A stretch of 64,000 bases of DNA from NCBI GenBank assembly GCA_029204225.1, contig CM055112.1, forward strand, positions 25,185,922 to 25,249,921, read 5' to 3'. This document shows, piece by piece, positions 1 through 10,890 of this stretch; within the stretch, counting starts at the first letter, position 1; every line of letters begins with the position of its first letter. The position numbers and the translations under genes are program-made. This DNA comes from Diphasiastrum complanatum (Eukaryota; Streptophyta; Lycopodiopsida; Lycopodiales; Lycopodiaceae). The notes under the pieces are model-generated. The model did no database searches. It was not told the DNA's origin and worked only from the letters and a program-made list of their open reading frames with translations.

Positions 1-1602
1 TAGTTGTTCTTATGTGCTACAATAAACAACATGAATTTCACGACTCAGTAGCCTCTCACGTATAAAGTGATACTGAATCTCAATGTGTTTAGTTCTCGCA
101 TGGAACACTGGATTCTTTGCTAGCTGAATGCCACTCTGACTGTCGCTATGTAAAGTTGTGAGATTTTTCTGCTTCATGCCAATTTCTTCCAAGATTTGTC
201 TCAACCATATAGCTTCATGTGCTGCACTACACATTGCCTTATACTCTACTTTTGTGGTGGAAAGAGCAATTGTACTATGCTTCTTACTAGACCAGGAAAA
301 GCAACTACCACAAAACTGGAATACATACCCTGTGGTGGATCTACGATCGTCATAGTCACCTCCCCAATCCGCATCCACATAGCCACACAACTCAGGTAAA
401 CCATCATGCTTCCTATAGATCAAGCCATACTCTGAAGTTCCTTTCACATAACACAAAATGCGTTTAGCTACCTTCCAATGTGTTTTCGTAGGTGTTGTCA
501 TAAACTGACTTTCAATGCCAACAACATAGCATATATCTGGTCTATTCGTGGTAAGGTAGATCAAGCTCCCTACTAACCGTCTATACAGCGTAGCATCAAA
601 TGACTGTGACTCATCAAGCTTAGAAAGCTTTTTACCTGGTTTAATAAGAGTGTTTACTGGTTTGCAATTCTGCAACCTAAACCTGTGCAACAACTCTTCG
701 ACATACTTCACCTGCGTTAAACCCACCCACTTCATGTCCTTTTTGCCACACTTCTACTCCAAGGCAATAATGCATCAGGCTGAGATCTGTCATCTCGAAT
801 TGTTCCATGAGGTCTTTCTTGATCATGTCTATCATCTCTTGATTATTTCCCGTAATAATCAAGTCATCAACATAAAGAGCAATCAAAGCAACCATACCAT
901 CAAAGCATAAGACATATAGATTTGGATCAAAATGTGTTCTCATCATTTCCTTTGAACGAAAGTAGGCATCAATTCTGCTATACCATGCACGTGGTGCTTG
1001 TTTAAGACCATAAAGCGCTTTCTTCAAGCGACATACTTTATTTTCTTGTCCCTTCGCTACAAAGCCTTCAGGTTGATCCATGAACACTTCATCTTCTAAC
1101 TCACCATTTAGAAAAGCAGATTTCACATCCATCTAATGCAAAGGCCAACCAAAATGTGAAGCTAAAGCAACAAGTAGAAGTAGAGTATTCCACTTACAAA
1201 CCGGTGCAAAGGTCTTCTCCTAGTCGATGCCTTTACTTTGTGCATACCCTTTGATCACCAATCTTGCCTTGTGCTTTGCTATACTTCCATCTGCATGGTA
1301 CTTAGTCCTGTATACCCATCTGCAACCAATGGGTTCCTTGCTAACTGGTGGTTCTACTAAGTCCCATGTGTTATCCTTAGCAATTGCCTCCATCTCCTCT
1401 CCCATGGCCTTGACCCAAATGTCATCATCCTTCGCTTCACCATAAGTTGAAGGTTCTTTGTTTTGAATAATGCTAGATAAGAGAGCATAATTTGCTTCAT
1501 ACCTTTTAGGTTGAGTCTTCTCTCTTGTTGATCTTCATAACTCTCCCTGGTTAGATGATTCTGGAAAGTTATCCATGTCGCGGCTCTCCAATAATCTCTC
1601 AA
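1..1602 (-). pseudogene. Ty1/copia pol relic: reverse transcriptase and RNase H
   Basis: Read right to left, this is the 3' half of a copia polyprotein; its end lies outside the window. The start of RT is at 1405-1220 (VGCRWVYRTK-like). The RT palm is at 1132-677, with [22 protein letters not shown] and an intact YVDD at residues 87-90 of that segment. RNase H is at 735-10, with DADWGG and the C-terminal TKHIEIQYHFIRE block. These domains copy element RNA into cDNA in virus-like particles. The frame is broken: an in-frame TAG sits directly before [10 protein letters not shown] (about 1133), another stop lies near 1218, and the frame changes between 677 and 735. An acidic linker upstream of RT is readable to about 1860. 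No LTR of this element is visible. Confidence 0.9.
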
Positions 1603-1993
1603 ACCACTTAGGGAGCTTCATGTCAAGTGATCAGCTTCCTGGTGAAAATGTATCCCACTGTACATCCTTCTCCTTGCATTTGTCACCTACAACTTCAATC
1701 CTTCTTGCACCAAAAGGTTTGTCCCACCTCTCCAACCTGTCTCTTGAGGTTGAGTAGTAGTATCTTGAGATGTATCCTCATGTTCATCACTCGGAAGGTC
1801 AATGAATGGATCATCATCAGGTGGTATCCTCAAGCATGATACAGAATGTGAATCTTCAAAGAATGACAGAAATAATGGCTCAAAAGAAAACCTGGAAGCT
1901 GATAACTGGAAGCCAACAAAATATACGAAGAACTCGTGGGTATTGCTGCATCCATCATCAAAGGGCAATTTTCGACAAAAGAAAAGAGCAAAA
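1603..1993. other. Copia linker remnant and junction
   Basis: On the minus strand 1968-1687 is open and rich in Asp/Glu/Pro (PPDDDPFIDLPSDEHED), like the variable linker between copia integrase and RT. It fades before the unrelated plus-strand gene fragment begins near 1994. The exact junction is not visible. Confidence 0.45.
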
Positions 1994-2690
1994 ATGACTT
2001 ACGAATCTTATTGGAAAGCAAAACTTTTGGAGTTTAAGACTACTCCGGGAGGACAATCAATATCAGAAGTCTTAGTGCAACATGTATATATGCATTCAGA
2101 AATCAAAGTACATGATATCAATCCTCATGATCATCAAAAATGTAATTGTAAATATATCAAAACATATGCACTCTATAGCAATCATAGGTGATTTTCTTTA
2201 TTAATGCTCTTCAGATTATGATGTAAATGCTTCAACATTGTTTTTTTCTTTTAGATTTCTATCCATCATGCATAAGTGAATGGGACCCCGCACAATCACT
2301 TGTAGGAATATTAGACGTGATTCACTCTAATGTTGGAAAGCTGCAATACAGAGGAAGAAGTCCAAATGAACTTGCAGATTGTGGTATCTATGAATCTTTA
2401 TATACACCACAAATAGATGGAGGTTTTGGCAAGCTCGAAGCAATTCCATTGCCTAGTTTTCAAAGTGATGAGTGGCCTACTTCTGAAAACATTGTTTTTA
2501 AATCCTTGAGATGCAAGCTACTCATTGATATTAGAAATGCTATGAAGATAAGCACAGGCTCGAAAATTGTTCATCTAAGTTGGTTTATGTCATTGTATAT
2601 ATTTGTTGATTTTTTCTCGAGTGCTAGTGTTCGTAGGACACCAACTTTATTTGTTTGCAAGGATTTATCAGATGAGACCATTGTCTTGGA
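1994..2690 (+). pseudogene. Two-exon fragment of an unrecognised host gene
   Basis: Two coding segments fit one gene. Exon 1 (1994-2141) reads from MTYESYWKAKLLEF. The intron at 2142-2254 has a GTAATT donor and a T-rich TTTTAG acceptor and is 113 bp, a typical plant size. Splicing there leaves a one-base carry that keeps frame into exon 2 (2255 to about 2600-2687), which reads ISEWDPAQSLVGILDV and continues through LADCGIYESLYTPQIDGG. Composition is protein-like, not retroelement-like. I do not recognise the family. It is cut off downstream by the minisatellite at 2688, and on the left it abuts copia, so it is a captured or stranded fragment. The terminal intron-like turn near 2580 is uncertain. 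Confidence 0.45.
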
Positions 2691-2711
2691 TCTCGACCGA
2701 AGCACTCTATT
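2688..2711. repeat. Detached minisatellite monomer
   Basis: One unit of the gatctcgaccgaagcactc minisatellite, separated from the rest of its array (3068-3232) by the insertion at 2712-3067. Confidence 0.75.
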
Positions 2712-3067
2712 CATTAGAGGAATTTTGAGCTCCAAAAAGACCCTTTAAAAATTCGTGCAAGATGTAGTTTATATTACTAAAATATTATAATACTAAAACT
2801 TTTGACTTGCCATAACTTTTTAATTGTAGCTTAGAATTATGTCATCTAGCATGTCATTGGAAAGCCCTTGTCGAGCGCTTTCAAATGCACCAAACTCCGC
2901 TAAATCTGGACTTACCACTAAAAAGTTATGCCATTTTTAGTGTGGAATCAAAATGTGAACTCAAAAAGTTACGTTACATAGATTTCAAATTTGAGTGTTT
3001 TGATTGGTCCATTTGTAAGAAAAAATTGAGAAAAAATATAAAAAGAATCTTTACAACTGGTCTAATG
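2712..3067. mobile_element. Short MITE-like insertion inside the minisatellite
   Basis: A 356-bp AT-rich block splits two minisatellite monomers. It begins CATTAGA and ends TCTAATG, a 7-bp inverted terminal match. No protein is encoded. A related block lies at 23636-23735 and shares both end segments, including a cattagagga-type start and the T-rich stretch that is the reverse complement of 3000-3060. This suggests a small non-autonomous element. The superfamily is not identifiable and target duplication is unclear because the host sequence is itself repetitive. Confidence 0.45.
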
Positions 3068-3232
3068 AGATCTCGACCGAAGCACTCTATTAGATCTCGA
3101 CCGAAGTACTCTATCTGATCTCGACCAAAGCCATTCACTCATCTCTCGACCGGACCTTTCTATCAGCTCTCAACCGGACCTTACTATCAATTCTCAACCG
3201 AGGATTTCCTATCAACTCTCAACCGAGAGGTT
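3068..3232. repeat. Minisatellite, about 24-bp monomer
   Basis: Degenerate head-to-tail copies of a unit like gatctcgaccgaagcactct, drifting to ctctcaaccggacctttcta. The same array, longer, is at 44521-44945, in both cases directly upstream of the same Ty3 gag relic. It is therefore part of that element's upstream region. Confidence 0.85.
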
Positions 3233-3479
3233 TGACTTCCAACCTGAACCAAGTCAACTTCAAAACAACATCTACTTTATTATTTGACTAGGTCTTAGTG
3301 TTTGCCAAATACCACAATTCTTTCCAGATTTATTGCAAAACCCTACAACCAAAAAACAAAACAACTATGCCATTTGGACACCACCACTTTATTCGTCTCT
3401 GACTAATATTTAAAAAAATAAAAAATAAAAACAGTCAAGTTACCAAAGAGTCCAAGAGGCCTACTTGCCCAATCCTAAG
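3233..3479. other. Ty3-element leader-like non-coding DNA
   Basis: No ORF. The sequence is shared at high similarity with 44946-45175, between minisatellite and gag in both places, so it is probably LTR or leader of the Ty3 element. Confidence 0.5.
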
Positions 3480-3995
3480 GTACTCTAGATTTGTTATGGA
3501 TTGTCCTTACGATCCAAATTCCACAGAGGACTATCCACTAGAGATGGTCTCTCCATCTATCGAATAGGCTCGATTCAATAGATATTCTAGGATGAAATCT
3601 CAAGTCCAAGAGCCATCAACAAACCCATTTGACAGATGGAAACCCATGCGTTTTGAAGCTCCATACGATCGACCACACTTTCGTGCTGCAGAATCTTCAC
3701 ATGCACGAGCTAATTTAAACGGCGCTTTTGCAAATAATGTTCCGTGTACTGAAAAACGAACTCCCAAGTTACATTTACCTAAGTACGATGACAACACTAA
3801 CACTCAAAGATTTCTTCAACTCTTTGAGAACACATGTGATGTCTATGGCGAGACATCACCAGAAGCCATGGTTTAGCTCTTTTAAATGACCATGATTGAT
3901 CGAGCACGAGAATGGTTTTTTAACCTTGATCGTGAAGATAAACGAGACTGGTCACTCTTGAAGGAAGCCTTCATCAAACGTACCTTCCCTTAACA
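3480..3995 (+). pseudogene. Ty3/gypsy gag relic
   Basis: The product resembles a retrotransposon gag capsid. It has KLHLPKYDDNTNTQRFLQLFE, matching the family pattern of a short lead-in, D-P and FL..FE, followed by DRAREWFFNLDREDKRDW and LKEAFIKRTFP, which fit A..WF..L and W..L...F...F. Stops interrupt it after SIE (near 3568) and after PEAMV (3874-3876), with another shortly after. No protease or RT follows; the sequence passes directly into block Z of SAP unit A. A sister copy lies at 45180-45695. Confidence 0.75.
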
Positions 3996-4714
3996 ACTCT
4001 ACATACACTTGATGAATTTCATCTTATTCTAGAAGATTGTTATGGATGCCATCAAGATTGACCTAAATTTCCTTGCATGGAAATCAAACTGTGAAAATAA
4101 ATGTTGTGAGAAGCAGATGTCAACCTCAATGCTTGGAGTATCAAAGGGTACAATGTCATACATTGTAGTGGAACAACGCATGGACGTTCTGGAACACTAA
4201 TTTTTTAAAAAAAACTTTGAAAATTTTATTAAGAAAACCCTTAATACATTAAAAAACACATGATTAGCAATAATAAGAAAATATACATACTGCCTAAAAG
4301 AATTTATACTAAAAAAGTTTAAAAATAAAAACTGAATAAATCATGTGTTTTATTCAAAAATTTCGAAAAAAAATTTAAGTGCACATTCCAAAAAACCTTA
4401 ATGCTTTTTCAAAAATGCGTTCCGGAACAAGGCCTTGAAATTATTGTGTACATCTATAACTACACAAGTTTCATGATGAAATGGATCATGTAGAGTTTGT
4501 GTGTGAGATGAAGATCTTCTGATGCTCATACATTGCACTCAAGGCATAAATCTTTCTTGTACCTACACGATCAACAATTGCAACCTCACTATTCACATGC
4601 TTCATTGCTCTCAAAAGAATTATTGAGGCCTCCAATCTCTTAAGGGGCCAAAAAGAGACTTTAGGTCTGTCACATGGTCACTCCAACTGAGGGCTCAAGA
4701 CATGGTGGCCACAG
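3996..4714 (+). repeat. Block Z upstream of SAP copy A
   Basis: Non-coding DNA found upstream of every SAP copy where the window shows it: 19560-20260, 33215-33930, 45696-46410 and the truncated 12330-13080. Landmarks are taacaactctacatacac at the left edge, the phrase gtggaacaccgcatggac, an A/T-rich stretch, and gtgaccatgtggcagacc-like sequence near the promoter. It is joined to Ty3 gag in copies A and D but to block Y in B, C and the truncated unit. Confidence 0.8.
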
Positions 4715-4724
4715 CTATAAAAGG
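4715..4724 (+). promoter_or_regulatory. Putative TATA box of SAP copy A
   Basis: The motif ctataaaagg stands about 85 bp before the region matching the upstream ORF. It is conserved at the same relative position in copies B, C and D. Confidence 0.6.
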
Positions 4725-4821
4725 CTGACATCCTCAAACACATAATAAGTTGTCAATTGTGATATGAGATGGAGCATAGCCGAGTTCTCTCCTGCTCGCG
4801 ATTTCGTGTTTTTGCCTTGTT

Positions 4822-5109
4822 GTGTATCTGCTGTGTCTTGAAAGCTATGGCTATAATGCACCTTCTGTCAATGCTTTGGTGAATATTAAGCATAAATCAA
4901 GCTGGAGTTCGTTTCCTTCAATTTTGTCTACTGTCAAAGATCTTGTTGCAATAAACCTTGCCCTTGTTCGTAGTGCATTGTGTCTTCACGTCCAGGAAGA
5001 CACGCAATTAGCGGTGCCAGCAAACCTTTCGTTGCTAGGTCTGCATACACGTCTTCAAAGCGAAAAGGTACCTGTGAAGCAGATAGCTCCCGAAGGGTCG
5101 TGTAATTAA
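4822..5109 (+). other. Upstream ORF of SAP copy A (5'-truncated)
   Basis: It reads LLCLESYGYNAPSVNALV and continues as in the other copies, ending 12 bp before the SAP start. A deletion between the gagcatagccga motif and the tctcctgctcgcg motif removed the usual first codons, and the C-terminal third is shifted relative to copy B. Either a conserved small protein or a transcribed 5' UTR that happens to stay open. Confidence 0.4.
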
Positions 5110-5120
5110 GGCGCAAGTAA

Positions 5121-5658
5121 ATGTCTGGGGAAAGTTGGAAGCATGACAATGATGGAAGGAACCACCAGGCTCCTGAAAGGCCTGTTCTTTGTGCAAATAA
5201 TTGTGGGTAAGGACACAATGAACTTGTGCTCAAAGTGTTACACATCAAATTTTGTCATCAGGCGAGACAACAACTTCACTGAAATGAGTTTTGAGGGAAC
5301 TGCCACGACGTTAGAAACACCAAACTCCGAATTGACATCCTCCCAGCTGGTTGATTTACTAAGGGAAGGTAGAGACGTAGCTACAGTTGCATCACATACT
5401 GAGCTTGCTGACATTGGAAAACCTGCCGCTGGCGTTTCGACAGAAGCTACCACATCTCATGATCCTAGTCGCTGCTTTTCCTGTAGCAAACGCGTTCCAT
5501 TGTATGGGTTAATTAAATGCTGATGCGGAAATGCATTTTGCTCATTGCACCGATACGCTGAAACGCATCAGTGTACAACTAATTACAAAGCGATTGGGCA
5601 CGATGCCATCGCAAAGGCAAATCCTGTAGTCAAGGCTAAAAAGTTAGAGAGAATTTAA
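5121..5658 (+). pseudogene. A20/AN1 zinc-finger SAP, copy A (broken)
   Basis: Same gene as copy B. SAP proteins pair an N-terminal A20 finger (ubiquitin binding) with a C-terminal AN1 finger and act in plant stress responses. The start [12 protein letters not shown] is conserved. A roughly 10-bp deletion inside the A20 finger, after the NNCG codons near 5208, shifts the frame. In the AN1 finger an in-frame TGA at 5521-5523 replaces an Arg codon between two zinc-binding cysteines. The downstream remainder reads to a TAA at 5656-5658. Both zinc domains are destroyed, so no functional protein is expected. Confidence 0.9.
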
Positions 5659-5872
5659 ATGATTGACAGTTGAATATTGCTTAAACAACTTTCTTATTCC
5701 ATTGAGTCCTGAGCAATACTCATTAATAAGTTAATAGAATGTAGTTAGTTACATCTCTATCGCTCTCTCTCTCTCTCCCCGCTATGCTATCTATCTTTTC
5801 TGTGTGATGCTACATGAATTCTATGAAGGTATAATTGTTTGATCTCAATATATGTTTCTTATACCTCCTCGT
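5659..5872 (+). repeat. SAP tail joined to an LTR fragment
   Basis: The tail attgacagttgaatattgc is followed by sequence seen in the LTRs of the 35-41 kb array (tagttagttacatctct, then gctatgctatct, ending ttatacctcctcgtat). An internal part of the tail and LTR is deleted compared with copy C. The LTR breaks off at about 5872, where block X starts. Confidence 0.75.
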
Positions 5873-7630
5873 ATAACTTTGACTATGAATGTTCATTGTC
5901 AATCATCTATATGTTAATTGTGAACATCATCATTATGAAAAATGATTATAAAATTACAAGTATATTTAAATGATGAATACCATTATTGTGAACTACCTTT
6001 GTCAATATTAAATTGCAAAATTGTGAGTAGTCAATCATGACTTTTGTAGATTGTCAAACTATGGATACTGAATCTTGACATTTTTTATAGTGCAATTGTA
6101 AATAATGAACAACGACTTTTTCTAATTACCCAAGTTATGAAATTTAAATCATAAATAATAAATTCTGACTTTTCTTGATATTGAATATAAATTATATAGA
6201 TTATATCAAATTATGACATTAGTGAATACTGAATCACGTTATTTGTAATTGCACAAATTGTATCTATTCTTGTGCATTTAGTTGTGAAATCGAAAACTAC
6301 AAAATTTATGACTATTTTCATCACATCATGAAGAATATTAATTCTCTGAAAGTGAATGTGCGTCATGAAATTGTAAATATTACATCATATAATTTACAAT
6401 GACTATTATGAACATTAATCTAGATTTTTTATAGTGAGCTATAAAACTACAAATACTTAATAATTAAATTTGTCATTACTTTTGTGAAAACTAATTGCAA
6501 TATTGTGAATAATTTTATGATTATAGATTGTGAGATTGTGACATGGAACATACTCAAATATAAAGATAATTATTATTATTGTGAAATGAAGACTACAATT
6601 GTTGAAAATCTAATATCATTCATATTATATAGTCAGTAGTGAAATTATAAATGTTGAATTAAGTCAAGATTGACATTATTCAAATCACAAAATAGTCAAT
6701 ATTCAAGTCCAAAACGAGAAAAAAAAAAACATTTCAATTACTAAACGACAATGTAAAGCTAGAAAATGACGTTTATGCATTGTTACTGATGGTCATTTAT
6801 CAGGTCAAATATTAATAAATATTAAAACAACACATTAATGGCAAGGCCTTTGTGATATGCCGCATCATTCTTGTTTTATTTAACATTCTAAAAATAATTA
6901 GTTTGGCTCCAAGATTTGATACATTCTTTCAATGGCCCATAATAGAGTTTTAACAAAGTTCTTGGCATTTTACTTCTTTTAAATACAAAAATCACACAAG
7001 TATTTCTTAATCCTTATTAAATTCTAATCGATATCAAAATGTACAAACTTAACATAATTTTTAAAATTGATTATTGCATCACCCTAATTTATTGCGTTTT
7101 CTAGAAGAAGTTGATTTTTTCAAAATCTTGTATTATGAACTCGTCGGTAAAATATTATAAGTTTACATTAATAACGAATTCTATTGACTTAATAAAGTTA
7201 TGCAACATAAGCTTTATATGAAAAGTTACATACTCTACTACACAAGAATTTGATGGATTTGAAAACAATAAACAAAATTTTTTCTAGATTTCGAAAAAAT
7301 AGCCGATATTTTAAAAGTCAACTTCCAAAAAGGTTTTTACAAAGTTAGTTTTTGGAGAAAGACAATCGATTCCATTTGTATTCTTGCCGGATTTTCCAAA
7401 CAATGACCCAAAGTTTGAATCAACTGAAATCCTACGTGAAAAGGATAACTAGATATATTTTAAGGGTTCATATATAAATTTGAGCCTTCATGAAAAAAAA
7501 ATTGATCCTTCGCCATATAGAATTGTAGGCTTTTTGCCCATGAAAGCCTACAATTTTTATTATATTAAGTTTTGTGTTAGATTGAAAGAAAAGTTTTTCG
7601 CAAACACTGTTGCCATCAAAAAATCATGAG
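5873..7630 (+). repeat. AT-rich block X, full-length copy
   Basis: About 1.75 kb without a credible gene, nearly repeated at 13445-15140. Shorter copies are at 20570-20977 and, inverted, 32390-32890. In four SAP units X lies upstream of Y and Z; here it instead follows the LTR fragment, so this junction is a rearrangement. It holds a conserved hairpin at 7521-7555. Confidence 0.75.
7521..7555. repeat. Perfect 13-bp hairpin in block X
   Basis: Arms aattgtaggcttt (7521-7533) and aaagcctacaatt (7543-7555) are exact reverse complements with a 9-base loop. The copy at 15031-15065 keeps it with one mismatch. Confidence 0.8.
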
Positions 7631-7636
7631 TCGTCG

Positions 7637-7930
7637 ATTTTGGGACCTCTCACTTTAACTAGTTATTTAGTCATGTGTGAATGCGCACATTATTGTGACC
7701 ATGTTCCAAGGAGAAAGAGATGGAAAATCCTATCGTCTTGAACTCTACATAGATGAGATTGGACAAGCTACACACAGAATAACTAGATATATTCTATGGT
7801 GTTCACAGATCAAGACATTAGTTGTTTACATTCCTCAATGTATATTTAAGCTTATGATCATATTAATCATAGAAACTAATGAAAATAGTCTTTTGTGTAT
7901 TCTTCAGTAGTAGCAACTAATAAAAATAGT
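7637..7930 (-). repeat. LTR fragment of the gag-only element (-)
   Basis: Reverse complement of the 5' part of the LTR in the 35-41 kb array: ctagttatttagtcatgtg, gttccaaggagaaagagatg, and the cattagttgtttacatt edge. It extends slightly into the gag 3' end. It is truncated at 7935 by the copia LTR. Confidence 0.75.
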
Positions 7931-7935
7931 CTTTA

Positions 7936-8401
7936 TGTTAAATTTCACACGTGTGGACTGTCCACTACATGTACTTGTGATCTCCTGAGGTGTGTAGATG
8001 CACCAAGATCAAGGCTAGATTGAGATTCAAGATCAATCTTGAATCCTATGGCAAAAACACACTTCTACATGCATTCAATCACTTCCAACTCTCACTCACA
8101 TGTGTGGGAAGTATTCAAAAAATAATCTAAGTAAAAACAAGCTGCTCTCCTCGGGTAGAGAGAGAAAATGCATCATGAGCTCTCGGGTAGAGAGAGAAAG
8201 CTAGAAATCCAATAACTCACAAACTCCATGAAATCACCAAATCAATTAACTTCAAAATGAGGAGTACAATGATACTAGTAGGTCCACGAGCTACCACTAT
8301 GCTTAACTATGATTGGACCACATTTTGTCACCTCTAGATCCTATTGGATCATTGATCTATGCACTCTTAATTCTATTGGACTATATTCAAGCACACCTCA
8401 A
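7936..8401 (-). repeat. Truncated 3' LTR of the copia element
   Basis: It begins tgttaaatttcacacgtgtg (plus-strand reading) and matches 11592-12058 closely up to cacacctcaa. It then passes directly into the end of the ORF. The remaining 245 bp of the LTR are deleted. Confidence 0.9.
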
Positions 8402-10890
8402 TGAGAGACATAAAAAACATAATTAGTGGAATCAAGATCCACTTGTTTGCCTTTGTCAACATATGAGAGCCTCTTAGGCTCGGATCTATCTCTCATGGAT
8501 CTTCTTGGTGAAAAAATCCGAGGAGAGTCTTCTTCAAATCTCGACCCCATCACATCATGATTGTCTTCAAAATCAATAATTGATGATGCATCCATAGATT
8601 TCTTGATCTCGGCCTCTTCAAATGATGAGTGTTGATCTTCATGAAAGACAACATCTCTACTTTCAATAACTTGAGAAGTAGAGAGTATAAAGACTCTATA
8701 GGCCTTCTTGGTGGATGAGTATCCAACCATGATCCCTTTGCATGCACTAGGATCTTCCTTCTTCCTTGTTTCCAAGGGAATATGGACAAAGCATAAGCAT
8801 CCAAAAACTCTAAGGTGATCAACCTTAGGCTTCTTCAAAAATAAGATTTCATATGGTGACTTTCCTCCAAGAGCTATATGTGGGAGCCTATTGCAAAGAT
8901 AATTTGCACAATTAATGGCTTCTCCCCATAAATCTTTGGGCAAAGATGCCTCAATTCTCATAGATTTTGCACATTCACATAGAGATCTATTCTTTCTCTC
9001 GGCCACTCCATTTTGAGATGGAGAGTAGGCACAAGAAAACTCTCTCTTAATGCCTTCAAGCTCACAAAAAACTTGAAATTTATTGGAGATATATTCACCA
9101 CCTCCATCACTTTTAAGAGCTTCAATCTTGAATGAGAATTGCTTCTCTACATAAGCTTTGAAAATAAGGAAATGATCAAACATCATAGATTTTGAAGCAA
9201 GAAGATATATCCAAGTGAATCTTGTGTAATCATCAATGAAAGTAACAAAACAAGTGGCTCCTCCCTTTCTTGTAGTTGATGAGAAATGCACATCCGAGTG
9301 GATTAACTCCAAAGGATGCTTGCTTTTGATAGAAGATCTTGTAAATGGCTTTTTGTGAGATTTAGCAATAGCACAAGCCTCACAAGGCTTGATCTTCTTG
9401 GAGAATGACTTTGGCAAGCCAATAGCTTTGGATTCTTTGATCATAGAGAGCATGGATTTGTAGTTGGGATGTCCCAACCTCCTATGCCATAATTCCTCCA
9501 TAGAGAGCTTGTTCACAAGAGCAACATTACAAGCATTCACATACTCATTTGGATCTAGTTTATAGATGCCACCAAATCTAGATCCTAATGCAAGTATCTC
9601 ATCATTCTTCTTGATAGTGCAAGTATCAACATTGAATTTTACATCAAGGCCATTATCAAGCAATTGGCCAACACTAATAATATTCTTGGTAAGCTTAGGT
9701 ACATAAAGAACTCTAGAGTGAGAAAAAACTTTAGAGGATGCAAGCTTCAAGGGAATGTTCCCTATGCCTTCAATAGGACATTCAAAATCATTTGCAGTGT
9801 ATATTGATTTCTTCACTCCATCATAAGGTGCAATAGAAGAGAAAGAGTCCTTGGAGCTACACATATGTGAAGAGGCTCCACTATCAATATACCATAGGCC
9901 GTCCTTCTTGAAAGGAGTAGATGAGAAACTAGAGACCATAAGAGATTCCTCTATATCACTTGCAATAGTGTCTTCCTTCTCATTGGTAATATTGGCTTGC
10001 TTGAGTTGATTCTTCTTTTTGAAGCAATTGGTGGCATATTGACCTTTCTTGCCACAATAAAAGCACTTGATCTTCTTCTTCTTCTTGAGCTTGGATGATG
10101 AAGCATTAGAGGAATCATCTTCCTCCTCATCTTTGTCTTTGGATTTGACTTTGTCCTTGCTTGAGGATTGTTGATGTTGGTTCTTGCTCCTCTCTTTGCG
10201 CTTATCCTTGGCAAAGAGAGCTTTGCCATCATTATGAGTGAGAGAAAGCTTGTCCATCCTCAAGAGCTTGTACTCTTGTCTTGATTCTTCTGAAATTAGC
10301 ACACTTTGGAGAGCCTCCAAACTTGGTAGCTCCTCCTTAATGGCATAGGATTGGACAAGATTATCAAATTCACTTCTCAAGCCATTGAGAATGACTTGAG
10401 CTAGATCATTTTGATCACCAATACAAGCAAGCTCTCTATGAATATCTTTTACTCTCAAAACATAACTAGATGCACTCTCATCACTCTTTTGGCTACTTTG
10501 AAAGATTTGACTCCTAAGAGTGAGAAGCCTAGAGGTATTCTTAGCCTCATAGATAGTCTTGAGACAATCCCAAGCTTCTTTGGCTGTTGTACAAGTACCT
10601 ATCTCCCTCAATATCTCATTAGAGACATTCATCTTAATGTAGTGGAGAGCCATCCTAGCTCTCTTTTTGTATTTTTGAACCTCTTGAAGAACTTGTGGTT
10701 CTTCTTCAAGGCCAAGAACTATGTCCATCATGTCTTGAAGGATCAAGATGGACTCCATCCTCATTTTCCAAATTGAATAATTTGAAGTGGTCAATCTTTC
10801 ACTTGGTTCCAACAAGGATGAACCCATTGAAGACATTTGAAGTGAAGAAAACTCAAATGATGAACAATAAATGTTGTTACACACTTTCAA
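8398..10890 (-). CDS. Copia gag-protease-integrase polyprotein
   Basis: An open 830-codon frame. Gag is N-terminal; LTTSNYSIWKMRMESIL opens the capsid domain, and the real start may be the internal MSSMGSSLLEP Met. A Lys/Ser-rich stretch precedes a zinc knuckle reading CFYCGKKGQYATNC, in which the usual His is Gln. The aspartic protease motif is WYIDSGASSHMC. The pre-integrase HHCC region follows (WHRRLGHPN, then CEACAIAK). The integrase core keeps its acidic triad: the Asp of LIHSDVHF, the Asp of LKSDGGGEY and the Glu of GVAERKNRS. The frame ends with RRSMRDRSEPKRLSYVDKG and a short tail read into the deletion junction. RT is absent, so the element could move only with a partner's enzyme. 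The unbroken length suggests recent insertion. Confidence 0.92.
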   Translation of the reverse strand: MKVCNNIYCSSFEFSSLQMSSMGSSLLEPSERLTTSNYSIWKMRMESILILQDMMDIVLGLEEEPQVLQEVQKYKKRARMALHYIKMNVSNEILREIGTCTTAKEAWDCLKTIYEAKNTSRLLTLRSQIFQSSQKSDESASSYVLRVKDIHRELACIGDQNDLAQVILNGLRSEFDNLVQSYAIKEELPSLEALQSVLISEESRQEYKLLRMDKLSLTHNDGKALFAKDKRKERSKNQHQQSSSKDKVKSKDKDEEEDDSSNASSSKLKKKKKIKCFYCGKKGQYATNCFKKKNQLKQANITNEKEDTIASDIEESLMVSSFSSTPFKKDGLWYIDSGASSHMCSSKDSFSSIAPYDGVKKSIYTANDFECPIEGIGNIPLKLASSKVFSHSRVLYVPKLTKNIISVGQLLDNGLDVKFNVDTCTIKKNDEILALGSRFGGIYKLDPNEYVNACNVALVNKLSMEELWHRRLGHPNYKSMLSMIKESKAIGLPKSFSKKIKPCEACAIAKSHKKPFTRSSIKSKHPLELIHSDVHFSSTTRKGGATCFVTFIDDYTRFTWIYLLASKSMMFDHFLIFKAYVEKQFSFKIEALKSDGGGEYISNKFQVFCELEGIKREFSCAYSPSQNGVAERKNRSLCECAKSMRIEASLPKDLWGEAINCANYLCNRLPHIALGGKSPYEILFLKKPKVDHLRVFGCLCFVHIPLETRKKEDPSACKGIMVGYSSTKKAYRVFILSTSQVIESRDVVFHEDQHSSFEEAEIKKSMDASSIIDFEDNHDVMGSRFEEDSPRIFSPRRSMRDRSEPKRLSYVDKGKQVDLDSTNYVFYVSH

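Noticed and set aside
2227-2254. Met start for the second exon at 2227
   Set aside because: The segment before 2255 is the T-rich end of an intron with a clean TTTTAG acceptor.
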